Below are positions 1 to 11,472 of a stretch of 64,000 nucleotides of DNA, in pieces. The notes below the pieces were generated by a model that was not told the DNA's origin, made no database searches, and saw only the letters and a list, made by a program, of their open reading frames with translations. The DNA lies in assembly GCA_918026815.1 (NCBI GenBank), contig CAKJVC010000017.1, positions 1,116,001 to 1,180,000 on the forward strand, in the 5' to 3' direction. The stretch is from Chalara sp. BL73. Taxonomy: Eukaryota > Ascomycota > Leotiomycetes > Helotiales. The position numbers were made by a program, and so were the translations under genes. Each line of letters opens with the position of its first letter. Within the stretch, counting starts at the first letter, position 1.

Positions 1-257
1 TCCAGTGTGGATTGGCGGGCGAATAGAGGGTCGACTTGAATAAGTCTGTTGACGAAAATTGTCGTCACCATGGCTGCATTTGCAACAGTTGCTAGTGCTG
101 CACCATCCACATGTACTGGTGGCCCAAGATAACCAGGAACGGGTGCCATAGGGATGTAGGGGGGAGGTGCAGCTGGAGCAGGACGATGACCAAGCCCATA
201 TAGACTTGCGTGTGCTGCAAAAAACCTGCCGGGGAGAGGAACAGGAGCACCAGCCAT
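1..257 (-). CDS. Partial hypothetical protein, N-terminal 85 residues
   Basis: An open frame runs from an ATG at 257-255 off the left edge with no stop, giving 85 residues. It starts MAGAPVPLPGRFF and is rich in Pro, Ala and Gly (RPAPAAPPPYIPMAPVPGY), followed by a more ordinary stretch with VTTIFVNRLIQVD. I do not recognise a domain. The 3' part lies outside the window. The absence of stops over 257 bases and the AT-richer, ORF-poor sequence just upstream support a real 5' end, but the start could also be an internal ATG after an upstream exon. Confidence 0.5.
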   Translation of the reverse strand, partial: MAGAPVPLPGRFFAAHASLYGLGHRPAPAAPPPYIPMAPVPGYLGPPVHVDGAALATVANAAMVTTIFVNRLIQVDPLFARQSTL

Positions 258-1263
258 ATTGAATTCTGATATATGATTTTTAAGACTTAATAGAATAAAC
301 TGTGACTAAGATTCTGAGATGGAGAGAAGATCAAGAGAAGAACATAGCCGCACACTGAAATAGAAATGGAAATGCAGGGAAATTCAATGGCTCTTATAAT
401 GCAAGGTCATCAGAGGCCTCGGAGGGTATCTGTCCAGGGAGGCCAAACCAGAGGAGAGCACCACTACCTACTTGTCCCTGCTGGCTCTTCGCGCGATAAC
501 CCCTAAAGCTGACGTAACATTGCTATATATAACAAATCCTGAGGGATACAACATCACCTCTCACTTCGTTACGGCTCCGCCAGCCACTGCATCAGCCCAG
601 TCTTGAGCAGGTCCTGCATCCGACTGTTGGATCAACGTTCGGCCAGCCATCGACCACGTGACTAAAACACAACTCCCCACTCAGCCAGCCACAGCGTCGC
701 ATGCACCATTCACCAAACAGCCCTTAATCCCCAACATGACCTATATTTTCTTATATTAATCCCCAGGATACAACCTCCACACAACTCCACAACGGCTACG
801 ATCCCTGTGGAGAGCGGTGCATCAATGTCGTATTCTAGTCTACGCCCCGAACACTAGTTCAAGAGGTCGTACTCAGGTTCAACAGACTCGCCTTTCGTCT
901 GGCATCCAAGGTACTCACTCCCAGAATTCCCTGTGTGCCATGAAGAATGGCGGTGATATTGGCTCTTGCTGGAAGCTGAAATACGACATCGAGCATCCAG
1001 AATCGATCCCCGCGTTGATTATGTACGCTGACGTTGTTATTGTGCGGCGAACAAAGGCTGCCTGAGCTGTCGATCGAAGGTATCTTGTGACAGAGTGAAC
1101 CAAGACTCACGGCTACGCCGTCTCTAACCTTCCTACCTCGCTACTTGAAGTTTATATTACTTTCCAGACGACTCCAAAATTGCACCAACCTCTCAACATA
1201 CTGGCCACTTCTGCTTCACTTGCACTTCTCCTAACAAGCAATTTGAACTTGACAACTACCATT
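258..1263. other. Intergenic, probable divergent promoter region
   Basis: The stretch lies between a minus-strand start (257) and a plus-strand start (1264), so it should hold both promoters. A CCACGTGAC box (E-box/bHLH type) lies near 654-662. Short open frames here are not convincing: they overlap on both strands and lack family features. Confidence 0.4.
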
Positions 1264-2304
1264 ATGGCTCCACCCGCACCGATTACGCTCAGCGCAGAGC
1301 TAGTAAAGCGCTTTGAGACTATCGTAGCGATGGACCCTCCACTTGATGGTGAGTACCATAGCTTAAACCGTTTATACTGAAACTCTGGATGTGGCAATAG
1401 ACTCCAACCCACCAGACCTTCTGTTCTTTCCATACGAGTCGACCACTGACTCTTCTCAGATGCCGGTCTCCAACGCAGTCTTGCTCAACCGCCGGCGGTA
1501 GACAAAACTCTTTTCCACCGCTGGCACATCGCCCACCTTGCCGATGAAGCAGAAAGGATCATGTCGAGTCCACTTACTCCCCCGACTGACTTACTTACCA
1601 CTCTCCGCAATATCGCCTATGATGATCCACCCACCTACAGCAACTTTCTCTTTTCAAGGTCGTTTCAACAAGGTCTACCTCCACTACCACTCGGCAACTT
1701 CACTCCGGCTGCCGGCAAGAAGACTTACTGCTTCCTGCGGTTCTCGCATAGCAGCCTTTTGCCTGCTGATTATCTAAGGGATAGGACCTACCCAAATACC
1801 AGTCTCACGTACGCAAAATATCCACCGGTGGAACCCACAAAGCCCATCCCTGGCCTTTCAACCCTTCCCGTATTTTTTCTTCAGTTAGGCCAGCTCGTTA
1901 TTTCCAACACAGCCACTCCGCCAGACGAATCCATACCAGCAACCGAATTCGTAATCGCTGTTTCGCTCACCCGCCAAGTCTTTCTCTTTTGGAACCCGGA
2001 AGGGCCCTATGCTGAACCAGAGTTGGTCTTACCCGAGGATATAGATGCCAACGCGTATAAGAAACGCGATACGAGTGGGCCATTCCCTGGGTTTAAGGAG
2101 CCATGTACTGCGATCCTTCTCGCGGCTAATATAAATGATCTGTTAATAGCAGGTCAGATTGAGAAGCCGCTGGCGAATGTATCAACAGCAGGATTTGTAG
2201 TCTTGCCGTCAGGGACAGTGCAGTTCGGAGGCGTAAGCGCAGAGGGCTGGACAAAGTTAATCAATGTATCGCAGCTAAAGAATCCAAAGAGGGTAGCAGC
2301 GTAG
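1264..2304 (+). CDS. Conserved fungal hypothetical protein, 309 aa, two exons
   Basis: Exons 1264-1348 and 1460-2304 join across a 111 bp intron (GTGAGT...TCTCAG) to give 309 residues. A nearer acceptor at 1399-1400 would run into a TAG at 1499, so the later AG is preferred. The start is the ATG in the context CCATTATGG, which opens MAPPAPITLSAELVKRFE. The protein is soluble-looking, has no signal peptide or membrane segment, and contains ILLAANINDLLIAGQIEKP and a Gly-rich FGGVSAEGW near the C-terminus. I recognise no known domain. A short intron near the 5' end and a long uninterrupted second exon fit the other genes here. The reading frame is well supported; the function is unknown. Confidence 0.75.
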
Positions 2305-3581
2305 GAACCTTGAAGAGTAGACAATACCACAACTTAGTAGTCGGTACAATTAGCTTATTTTTCTTCTTGGCAGGTGTATTGTTGATGGCAACATAGAGCA
2401 TATCTTTACAATAAACTCTTTTGCGTTTCATCTTCAAGCAGAACTTTGCACCAATGAGATACGCTATTACAGATCTTGCCTAGCAGCTGTCAAGCGCAGA
2501 TGAACTAAAGATGTGAAATTATTGATAGGTGCATCAATCCTGGGTTGACTCTTAAATGACTAGATAGCCTCCTGAAGCACTTGAAAGTTTCACATCTAGC
2601 AGCCCAGGAAGGAGCTGCTGCAGTTGAGCTGCCCTGCTAAATGTGATCCAAACCTATAACTCTGAGATTCTTTACAAAATGGTGAACAGCTCTCAGGACT
2701 CTAGGCAGGATCCTCGTTGTCACCGGCTTGGCACCCGGGAAAAGGTCAAGTGTTATGTCTAGAGGTCGAACCGTCAAGGCTATCAGCTCGACCTGACTGG
2801 CAAACTCAGTCAGTGACACGGATAATATCTCCAGCAATACTGTTCCCAAGGGCTCTACAACGAATTCCTTGCCTCTCATTTGCAGTCAGGAGGCGGGCTT
2901 GTAGAATTTTGGGGCCTAGGTCTTTAAAGCAGTTGAGGGATGTCTTGAGGTAGTGTGGCCCAGGCCACCACCCAAGCAAAAGGTTGGTGAAAAAATAGGT
3001 GCCTTTTGAACCCAAATTCGTAAAGATAAGTATTTAGTGAACACAACAATTAAACCCTTTTTTTGCTGTTGTATTTTTTTTTTTTTGGCTTTCGGCCTTC
3101 GACTTTTAATATAGTCTTCACAAGCTGAGATTGATACTAAAGCGCTGTTATAACGCTTCCTCAGCTCTCTTCTCGCCCCTAACAGATATATACTGGCAAG
3201 CGCTTCCTCTAAAACAATGTCACAAGATGATGCGGTTGTGTCATATGATTTTTCTGAACTTCTGGGAGACTTTGGGTGGCATCTGCACAGGTAAATACAC
3301 GTGTACTCTAGTTTGCGGTAGGTGGTCAGAGTGGCCCTGCGTTGCGGCTTGGAATTCGTCGGTACTTATGCAGGTTGGTTCTTATAGCACAACATTGATT
3401 GGTCGCCCTCGATTTCAAGCCCTTCAAGCCCTTCAAGCCCTTCTAGCAGGCGGCGCCCACGTAAATGGGGCTTTCCCCGTTCCTTAAAAGATCTCGGGTA
3501 GGCACATCGTCCCTTTAAAATCAATTTGAACTCCCGCAGTAGGAGTCATTCTTTGATTGTCGTTCTGCTACTGCAGTAGTC
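2305..3581. other. Intergenic, no supported gene
   Basis: The 3' flank of the preceding gene is followed by sequence with short overlapping frames on both strands, none with a recognisable motif. Two T-runs lie at about 3058-3087. A small tandem repeat lies at 3414-3440. The last 300 bases should hold the promoter of the zinc-finger gene. Confidence 0.4.
3414..3440. repeat. 9-bp tandem repeat, three copies
   Basis: TTCAAGCCC occurs three times in a row, followed by a near-copy TTCTAGC. It lies in the promoter-proximal region of the zinc-finger gene. Confidence 0.8.
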
Positions 3582-6500
3582 ATGGATCATCAATCGTCTC
3601 CTTATTTGTCGAGTGACCTCAATCCGGACGGGGAAAAGCTGAGTCACATGATCTACTCCCAGCAACTCATCCCCCAACTAAGTACGTTAGATACGACTGA
3701 AACTGACCAACACTACCCCCAAAGTGGAGACTTTCTGCAAATAAACCCCCAGCCCGTAAGCTTCGCTGGGCACGATATCGAAATGCCGATTCAAGACTTT
3801 GACATGTCAAGCTTCAGCCTGGGAAACCTAGATGGTGCATACGCTCCACCAAAAGACCCTAACAGTATACTTCTTAGACACCATCCAACGCATATATAAA
3901 CTAATACCATCAATAGCCAATGAATACCTTGCTCAACTCTATGCACAGCCTTTAGGCTTTGAGAATGGCACAGTCCCCTCACACTTCCAGTGTACTTTTC
4001 CAACCGCAACGCCTCCCAGTGAATATCTCCAGCCCCAAACTTTCAATCAAGAGGCTCATAATGTGGCTCCTATACCACAAGGTCCCGCTATTAGCAATTT
4101 TCAGTGGGAATCAATTACCAGCCCCCAGTCCGCCTTAAATAACGGACTCGCACCTTGCCCCTTAATGGGATCCGAGAAACATTCCACAATAAGTACGAAG
4201 AATAACCCGAGGCCCCGGAGCTTTCGACGTCGGAGATATCAGCCGCGTCGCTCACCACACCAGATGATACCCCGACCCTCAGCTTCGGTATCAACCAAGA
4301 ACGTCACTCCGGCTCCCCCAAGAACCCCAGCTACTTCATCACCCGAAAATAATATGTCCAGGAGCCTGGCCGGAGTTGATGGAGCGAAGGACAACAGTGT
4401 CGATCCCCAGCGAGCGCTAAATATACTAAGAAAATCAATTGGAACCCAGCCATACTCTTCAATTTCCCAGCGAGAGATGGCCGACTTGATCAAAAAGATT
4501 GAGGACGTCGTGCTACGCGAGAAGCTGTACGGAAGTACACCATCTGATAATGGAGAAGTCACCATCACCAGCACAATGTCCGATTCAATCTCGAACTCCG
4601 AAATCATCGACCTAGAGGACTCTACTGATGCTACATCTGTATCCTCGACTCCGCGACTAACAGCGGAAGAGATACCAAATGCTGAACCAGCCGAGGCTCA
4701 GACAGCCCACAAACAGAACTGCCCCCACTGCGGTAACAAACCGAATTACTACTGCAGCAAATCTGGTTGTGGATACTTTGCCCATACACGAGGAGATGCA
4801 AAACGACATGAAGAAGGCGAGAAGCACTACCCGCAGACTCGGTTCATGTGCTGTGAATGCCCCCTTTCTCAAGCTAACCTGAGCAATAACGGCAGCCCTG
4901 TCTGCGAATTTTGTGAGGTTGTTTGTATTGATTTCAGGCTTCTAAGAGCGCATTACTTGCATTGCTCCGATGCCAAGGATCGAGGCAAGACATTTGGCCG
5001 TAAGGATCACTTCATTCAGCACCTTCGAGAGGAGCACGGGATCCCTAATGATACCTTGCTTGCTGCCGAGTCGATGTATCCGATTGCTAGCAACTGGCCA
5101 AAACAATGTTCTCGCTGTTCAAAAACATTCCAGACATGGGAGGAACGGATGAGACACCTTGCTGAGCATGCCGAGGAAGACTTCCATCCACGAGGGTTTG
5201 GCAAGAAACCCAAAGACGATGATGACGATGATGACGGTGATGAGGATAAGGATGACTACCATGGTGGTGGTCATTTTCGTGGGAAGCGTACTAGGCGTCA
5301 ATTCGAAATTGCCCTTTCAATGAAACATAAAGAGGCTTCTTCAAGCGGCACCAATAACCACTCGAGTCACGTAAATTACCGAGTCAGGACACAGATTGTC
5401 CTATCAGACATTTCGAACCTGGAAATATCCAGCCGGAAGCCCAGCTTGACACTCGATAGATACCTCAATGACACGGAGAGTCCTATTCCAATACCATTAA
5501 GGTACCAGAAGTGCGAAGGCCAAGGGATTTTCTGTCATGAATCGAGCGGCACACCAGCACGAGCCCACCAACGGGTCTCGGCAATCAAGACAGGGCCAGC
5601 TCTACAGCAGCTCAAAATACCTACCTCTCTACAGCTGAAACCAGGGCCAAAATACCCCATTCCTATTCCATCAAATAAACAGAACATGGCGTTGAAGCTA
5701 TACATCAATTACAAGAAAGAAGTGGAGCTAGAGCCAAATACAACATCCACAGCCAATGACAGCTTCAGTTCTATTACAACAGAGTCTATTTTATCGAAAC
5801 GTTGCAAAACAACAACCCTAATTTCCACTTCTACTTACGATAGAGCGACCAATATATATTCAGTTGTCTCATTCGACTATAGCCAAAGTTCTCTATCCAC
5901 AAAGGATCAACCCAGAGAATTGATCTCCTACAATGGGAGAAATGATAAGAAACGCACGAGAAGACTTAGCCCAAGAGCCAGGGCGGAGGCTGCCCTAGTT
6001 CGTTGTCTTGGACCATGTTCTGTCTGCCAATCTCGCAGACTCCCAGTGAGTAAAATTTAATTGCTTTGATTGCCCTGCTAATTAAGATTGAAGTGTCCAC
6101 TCTCACATCATGATATTGGTGGCCTCGAAGCACTCGCTCCTTGCTCCTCACTGTCAGCATCTTCACAGAGATTGGGCAGATTATCTAGTGAAGCCCATTT
6201 CGGTCTATCTGCCACCATTATCAACTCAATGCGGTGGGCTTTGTTGGATAAACCCTACAAAGGAGACTTTGAAAGACCACCATTGAGTAACCAAGAAAAT
6301 ATGAACATCGACACTATTACTTATCAGCCTCCCGAGAACCCCTTTCATAGTATACGACTCAAAGTATTTTGCTCTGAAGAAGCTAAGGAAGACGTGCTGA
6401 TCTTTGGCTCAACGTTTTATCGTACCAAGTTTGCTGCAACAGTTCAGTTCGAAACAATGTGTTACTATAAGCGGGGGTGCGCCAAAGAATTCAAGCGGCA

Positions 6501-6861
6501 GTTCAACTTGACCAAGCAAGAGAAGATCCATGCTATTCCTTGGAAATACCCCGCCGGGGCATGTAAGTATCGCTGGCCGACCAAGAAGGAAATGGATATG
6601 CATTACAACGACAAGCACTTGGGGCTAACTCGCCCTGGCCGTCCCAGCGCTTTCGGAACGTTTGGTAGCAGCAGGCTTTCCAGCGAAGACACAGAGTTAA
6701 GACACGTCTCTTTAGACACATACACAACCATGAACTTCATATCATCTCATCTCATGAGATATGTAGTAAATGGTCTTTGGAGCAGCGAGGAACTTAATCC
6801 TGAGATTTTATCTTCATGGGACAAAGCAATCACTACTTTACCAAGGACCCCGATGACCTGA
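3582..6861 (+). CDS. Large C2H2 zinc-finger protein, 1,059 aa, three exons
   Basis: Exons 3582-3864, 3917-6045 and 6094-6861 join in frame across introns of 52 and 48 bp, each with a CTAAT branch site. Residues 1-360 are polar and Gln/Pro/Ser rich. A cluster of C2H2-like fingers begins at about residue 363 (NCPHCGNKPNYYC, then CGYFAHTRGDAKRH, CEFCEVVC, CSRCSKTFQTWEERMRHL), followed by an acidic run near 528 (DDDDDDDGDEDKDD). The second splice joins C791-X3-C-X2-C to CPLSHHDIGGLE, a Cys/His box I associate with fungal proteins of this kind; the fit supports the intron. Residues 880 onward hold another degenerate finger pair (CAKEFKRQFNLTKQEKIH and CKYRWPTKKEMDMHYNDKH). It is probably nuclear and DNA-binding. 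Its target is unknown, and the extreme 3' exon could have further splicing. Confidence 0.75.
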
Positions 6862-7659
6862 TACCTGACCGCATATCCTTTCAACTCATGCAGGGTGATG
6901 ATTCAGAGTCTCCGAAGTTCATGGAAAGCCCTCGGTTCCATTAAAGGAAAACTGATAACAGAGCATCGGGTACTGAGAAAGTTTTCGCGAGCTATCTTAA
7001 GAACAAGACAGCTATTCTTTCCTAATTATTGGAGAAAATTCAAGTTTCTCTTTACGCAAGTTTTTTTCCTAACTCTTATGAGCTACTTCCATGAAACAGC
7101 AAGCACTAATGTATATGATTACAGATTACTCAAGAGCACAATTACTACATGCGAAGCTAATTGAAATGTTATTTCGTATTAGGAAGGTGTTGCGGAGCTT
7201 CAGAGACTACGAAATGCTGTTCCCGACAACACGACTCTTATCAGGACAAAGATCGAGTACAATACGCTGTTGCCATAGAGGACGCCACCGGGGCCACAAA
7301 GCAGCCTCCTTATCGTCAGGACAGTATCTACGACCAAAGACATTTGGTCGCGCAATCGCTTGTAGTTTGCCCAGAAGTGGCGAGCTTTACAGCTCGCATA
7401 TTATTCCCGAACCCCATGAGCAATTCCAACCAGTTGAGTGGTGCGCCTCTACGAATGATAGTCAACAACTCTCAGGTGACATGCTGCAGCGTTCTCCAGG
7501 ATCTTTCGACAAGAATATCAGCTGTAAAGACAATATAGCAGCCGGACCACAAGATATGTTACTCTGTTTCCCCAGGAATCCAGGGTCTAAAATATTAAAC
7601 TCTACGAAGGATGTTGCAGAGATGTCGATATCACCCCGGGTCATTGGGATAAAGGATGA
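6862..7659. other. Decayed sequence between zinc-finger gene and kinase remnant
   Basis: Open frames of 89-194 codons occur (6895-7164, 7091-7675, 7161-7538), but they overlap in different frames and carry no recognisable domain. Many begin at non-ATG codons. The stretch could be the worn 5' part of the kinase gene that follows. Confidence 0.35.
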
Positions 7660-8468
7660 TACCATTTTACATTAATAAAACATGATGAATTCAACCCAAC
7701 TCAGATGAAGCAAGGGGGTTATGGTAAATTATGGGAGATCGTCATTCATGATGCATATCAAAAATATAATCGGGCACCCCATATCCATGTAAGTTGGCTG
7801 AGCTTAGGAAGAATAGTTGAGTTTCGCTTCTCCACTAATCACTCTCAGGCCAAGGAAGCGCGATTTGCCACGAAGGTTATGCGACAATACACTGACTCGT
7901 TGGAGTTCCAGGCAAAACGCCTTGAGGCGCCCTCCAGCGAGGGAAATTCGACACTTATTCCCATGTTTGCGATGATAAGGCGACATGGGAAAAACATGGA
8001 GATTTGAAGCCGGAAAATATCTTGTGGTTCGAGCGGCCTGGCGGTGCAACCTTCGGCATAAGTGACTTAGGACTTAAGTATTTCCATGGCCTCGAATCAC
8101 TATTAAAGGGTAACCCTAACACTCTCAATAGCTCCCGGGCTTACTCGCTACCCAAAGCGATGCTGAACCTGTTTTTGTCCCGAAAATACGATCTGTGGAG
8201 CCTCGGTTGCGTTTTTCCTGAGTTTATCACTTGGCTGGTCAAAGGAGGCATCCAAAATTTTGTCGATAAAACATTTGGATCGATCACATTCCCGCTTTTT
8301 GCTCTAAAGAGTCAATCTTTAGCCATGGTGGAAATCAACATGGGAGTTCTGCGGAGGAGAAATGTTCCCGCTCCTGTTGCCAGATTGATAAGATCCTCGC
8401 CCTGGCGATTTTTCGTCTTAAGTGCTATCCGTGCTCGGCTGACGATCTCACGCATTTGGAAACAGTAG
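7660..8468 (+). pseudogene. Protein kinase pseudogene with internal deletion
   Basis: Kinase landmarks appear in order but not in one frame. An N-lobe glycine loop (QGGYGKLWEIVIH, from 7711) is followed by a normal-looking intron (about 7793-7849, GTAAGT...CTCTCAG). Next come a beta-3-like FATKVM and, in the same frame, GNSTLIPMFAMIRRHGK ending at a TGA (8005-8007). In another frame the catalytic loop HGDLKPENILWF starts at 7995, then GISDLGLKYFHG and SRKYDLWSLGCVFPEF. About 60-100 residues expected between the N-lobe and the catalytic loop are missing. The join lies between two CATGG copies (7984 and 7995). No functional kinase can be made from this copy. The start of the original gene cannot be placed. 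Confidence 0.75.
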
Positions 8469-11400
8469 TCGAGCATAGTTCTGGGTCATAGATTTCTCGT
8501 ATGATTTCTTATTTCGTTATACTTTGAAATGTTTGGACAAAAGGCTTCAGTCCTCAGCGGACTCAGTATATTTTTATGATCGAAAATTCAGACAGTTTAG
8601 AATTATACATCGTGATATATTAAGTACATAATTAAGGCGATCGCCAAAGACTACCAATTCGATCGCGCTCAATTCAGCTACCGTAGGAATATCGAAGGAG
8701 AATGTAGATAATGAGTAACGAAGCAAGTCTGGATTTCAAGGTCCAAGCTTTTAATGATTCAATTTATCCAGCTTCGAGATTTTTGGAATTTCGGAACTTG
8801 AAAATATGTTACGGGGTTTTGGCCTAACAGGGAAGTTGGATAGAAACAGAAGTAGAAGCAAACATCATAGTGATTCCAAACGTTCATACATCGGCAGGGC
8901 GTCCTCGTCTACGATCGGGGACATAATCTGGTGATATATAGGCGGGTGTCCCTCCGCTATAAAATATTAGTTGATCGTGCGGCTTTCTAGCAGCTTGCTC
9001 ATTTATGACGGTCACAATTGTATGTCGAAGGATAGAGCCGTTTTTCTTGCTCTAGCGGCTTTTTTCTACCGCCACCCCAAAACTGACTTTGTTAGGTGCC
9101 TAGTACTTGCCGTATGTCCAAGTTTTAAGGCCAGCAGAATACCTTTGCACGAAATCGAAGGCAGCTCAACATCACTCAGCCAAAGCATTTCTACAGATAT
9201 GCCGCTTCCCCCAATCCGTGGCACACTTTTTGCGTTCATATTTTGCTTTTTATTTTTCTGTTCTTTCATAATTCTCATTCTTTGCTTTTTATTATTTGCA
9301 ATAGTCCCACACAATTTACAATGGCTGGAGCACGGAAATAAAATCACTCACTCTTTGCATGCTGGACACCAATTTCATTTTGCTCTAAGGCTTGCTGCTA
9401 TCTATACGTTATTTATACAAGAATCGTTACCGCGCTGAGCATGGGACGGATCAAGGATATAGTACTTGCAACGGCTGATATGCGGCTCAGTGTGGACTTT
9501 TAGCAGTTGGCGAGTAAGGATAGGGTTCTTCAGTGCTCTACTAAAATACATGTAGAAAAATATAAGTAAGTTTCGAAAGCTTTCTTATTTAGCATCGATT
9601 CAAAATTAACCAACAACTCATTTCAAAGCGAAATCGAAAGGCCCAACGGATGATGCTGGCTTACGAAAACGCACATATTCCAATATTTATCCGACAAGTC
9701 CAGATGGCTTCCCAAGTTAGAGACATTACTCAAGCTCTATCTGCCGTATGACTCTCAGAGATACAAAGCAATTTAGTGGAGCCACCGATGAAGAATGAAT
9801 GTCTCAGCTTCCTTCAGTATGGCGTATGATATTAGGCAGCCTTCGCTCTGCTGTTAGAGCATATAAGATGGATAGAGTAGTGAGGCGCAAATCAACTTCT
9901 GTTGACATGAAGACTAATCACTGCCCTTTCTACTACGAACCGAGCCTCCTACTTATACTCTCCGTACCACTGGCAACCCCTTACGTGCCGAAACCTATAT
10001 CTTCTACCGAGCCCCCTTATTGGCCCTTAACACATGACCTTTCTGCACCTGACAGAGCAAGTGAATGGAAGTATGTTCAACGGGGGGTATCCTATGGAAA
10101 TAAAATAAAGTCTAAGCATTAACGAACTGACTAAATCAAATTTGGCATATTAAACTATAGAAGGAAGAAGGAATGAAAGGCCATTTAGCGATCAGAGTCT
10201 TTTTAATATCATAAATATTCGGTCAAAATGAGTAAAGATCGAGAAATATGCCAATTCGAGTCATAGCTCTGCCCCATGACGTTCATCAACGACTTGTGCA
10301 TCCCTGTCAAACAAATTTCATGATGTACTTATGACTAGATAACGCACATCGAGCATGTTCACTTAGTGTCTGACTATAGTGTGAGCAGGTTATAGCTCAG
10401 GCAGGTCTCGATGATTCCGACTGCTCGAAGCGCCACGGCATTAACGTGCAAATCAACGTGATTTCCATCTGTCGCTTTTGTCCAAGCTGCTTGGAATCCA
10501 GCATGCCCACCACGATCACCAACGCCAATTGCGCCGCCGCAGTCTCGGCAGCCCAATCCGAGTGACCTATCTGCGGCCAGAGCACCACGCAGAAAGATAC
10601 GCCAGGCGCAAGCAGCGACGAGCCACAGAGTAGCACGGGATTCACAGCATCGGATTCTCAATTTTATTTTGCCGATGGGATATGGTATCGTAGTGCTTGG
10701 GCTAGTAATTTAAGCACAGATTTGGCTGCGTTCTTGGGTTAGATGGTGCTATAGAGCAAGAACTTTCGGTATTGGAAGTTTGAAGGAGAGTTGAGGCAAT
10801 TTCGGTGTCGGAGAAGCATGTTTAGCAACAAAGATGTACTTTGGACGATGAGGTATGGTGGTGTGTTTGGTGAATAGGTGCATCCTCGCCATTGGCCTTG
10901 TAAATGGCTTTATGAATAGCGATATTTGCTTGGACCGAACTAGCGTAGCAAGGATATTCCAAGGAAGCAATAGTATGGGCCGTGCTGATATCGACGATAT
11001 AGGACTCAAAACTCCACAGGACCATTTGCGAGGGCTTAGAAGTAGTCTATCATTTGTAAAGCTTCAAAGATAAGCGAACTTCTGCCCATAGGGAATTGGG
11101 TTTCAGGAGAATAGAAGGCAATTAATTATAGATGATCGTAGAATTTCCTAGTAGAACTGCCTCAGGTTACCCAGAAATATCATAATTTATCGTCCGTTTC
11201 GGCTAGTGCAGTATGTAGGTGAGTATAACTGCGCAGATACTCACATCTACTTCTACTCACTTAGCATCTGCCGCAGTTGATTAATAGGACCGTAAGTTCT
11301 ATGCGGACTACACCAGAGATATACACTAATCGCAGAAATTTCCGTGTTACATTCTCGATTCTTAGTAGCTGCATTAGTAATATTTCAGCGCTAACTTATA

Positions 11401-11472
11401 GATGAAGTAAGGGGCGAGTATTCGCTGTATAGCCGAGCCTCTTGTCGCCAAATTATCACGTGCTTCCATGAT
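8469..11472. other. Gene-free accessory stretch, about 3 kb
   Basis: No supported gene. A hydrophobic open frame at 9020-9438 (LFAFIFCFLFFCSFIILILC) and a 107-codon frame at 9799-10122 are uncorroborated. On the minus strand at about 10690-11025, PKYIFVAKHAS and the surrounding residues loosely resemble the middle of a short-chain dehydrogenase, but frames are broken and the match is weak. The region between the kinase remnant and the monooxygenase looks like decaying accessory DNA. Confidence 0.4.

Noticed and set aside
3055..3090. T-runs suggesting the poly(A) tail of a retroelement on the minus strand.
   Set aside because: No reverse-transcriptase coding or target-site duplication is adjacent.
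8971..9438. 155-codon hydrophobic frame with a possible membrane helix.
   Set aside because: Starts at TTG, the helix arises from a T-rich tract, and no homologue or splice context supports it.
10390..10460. tRNA-like A-box (TAGCTCAGGCAGG).
   Set aside because: No B-box GGTTCGANNCC at the right distance and no cloverleaf by eye.
10374..11030. Minus-strand frames recalling a short-chain dehydrogenase (PKYIFVAKHAS).
   Set aside because: No glycine motif or YxxxK site could be found and the frames are broken; the likeness may be chance.
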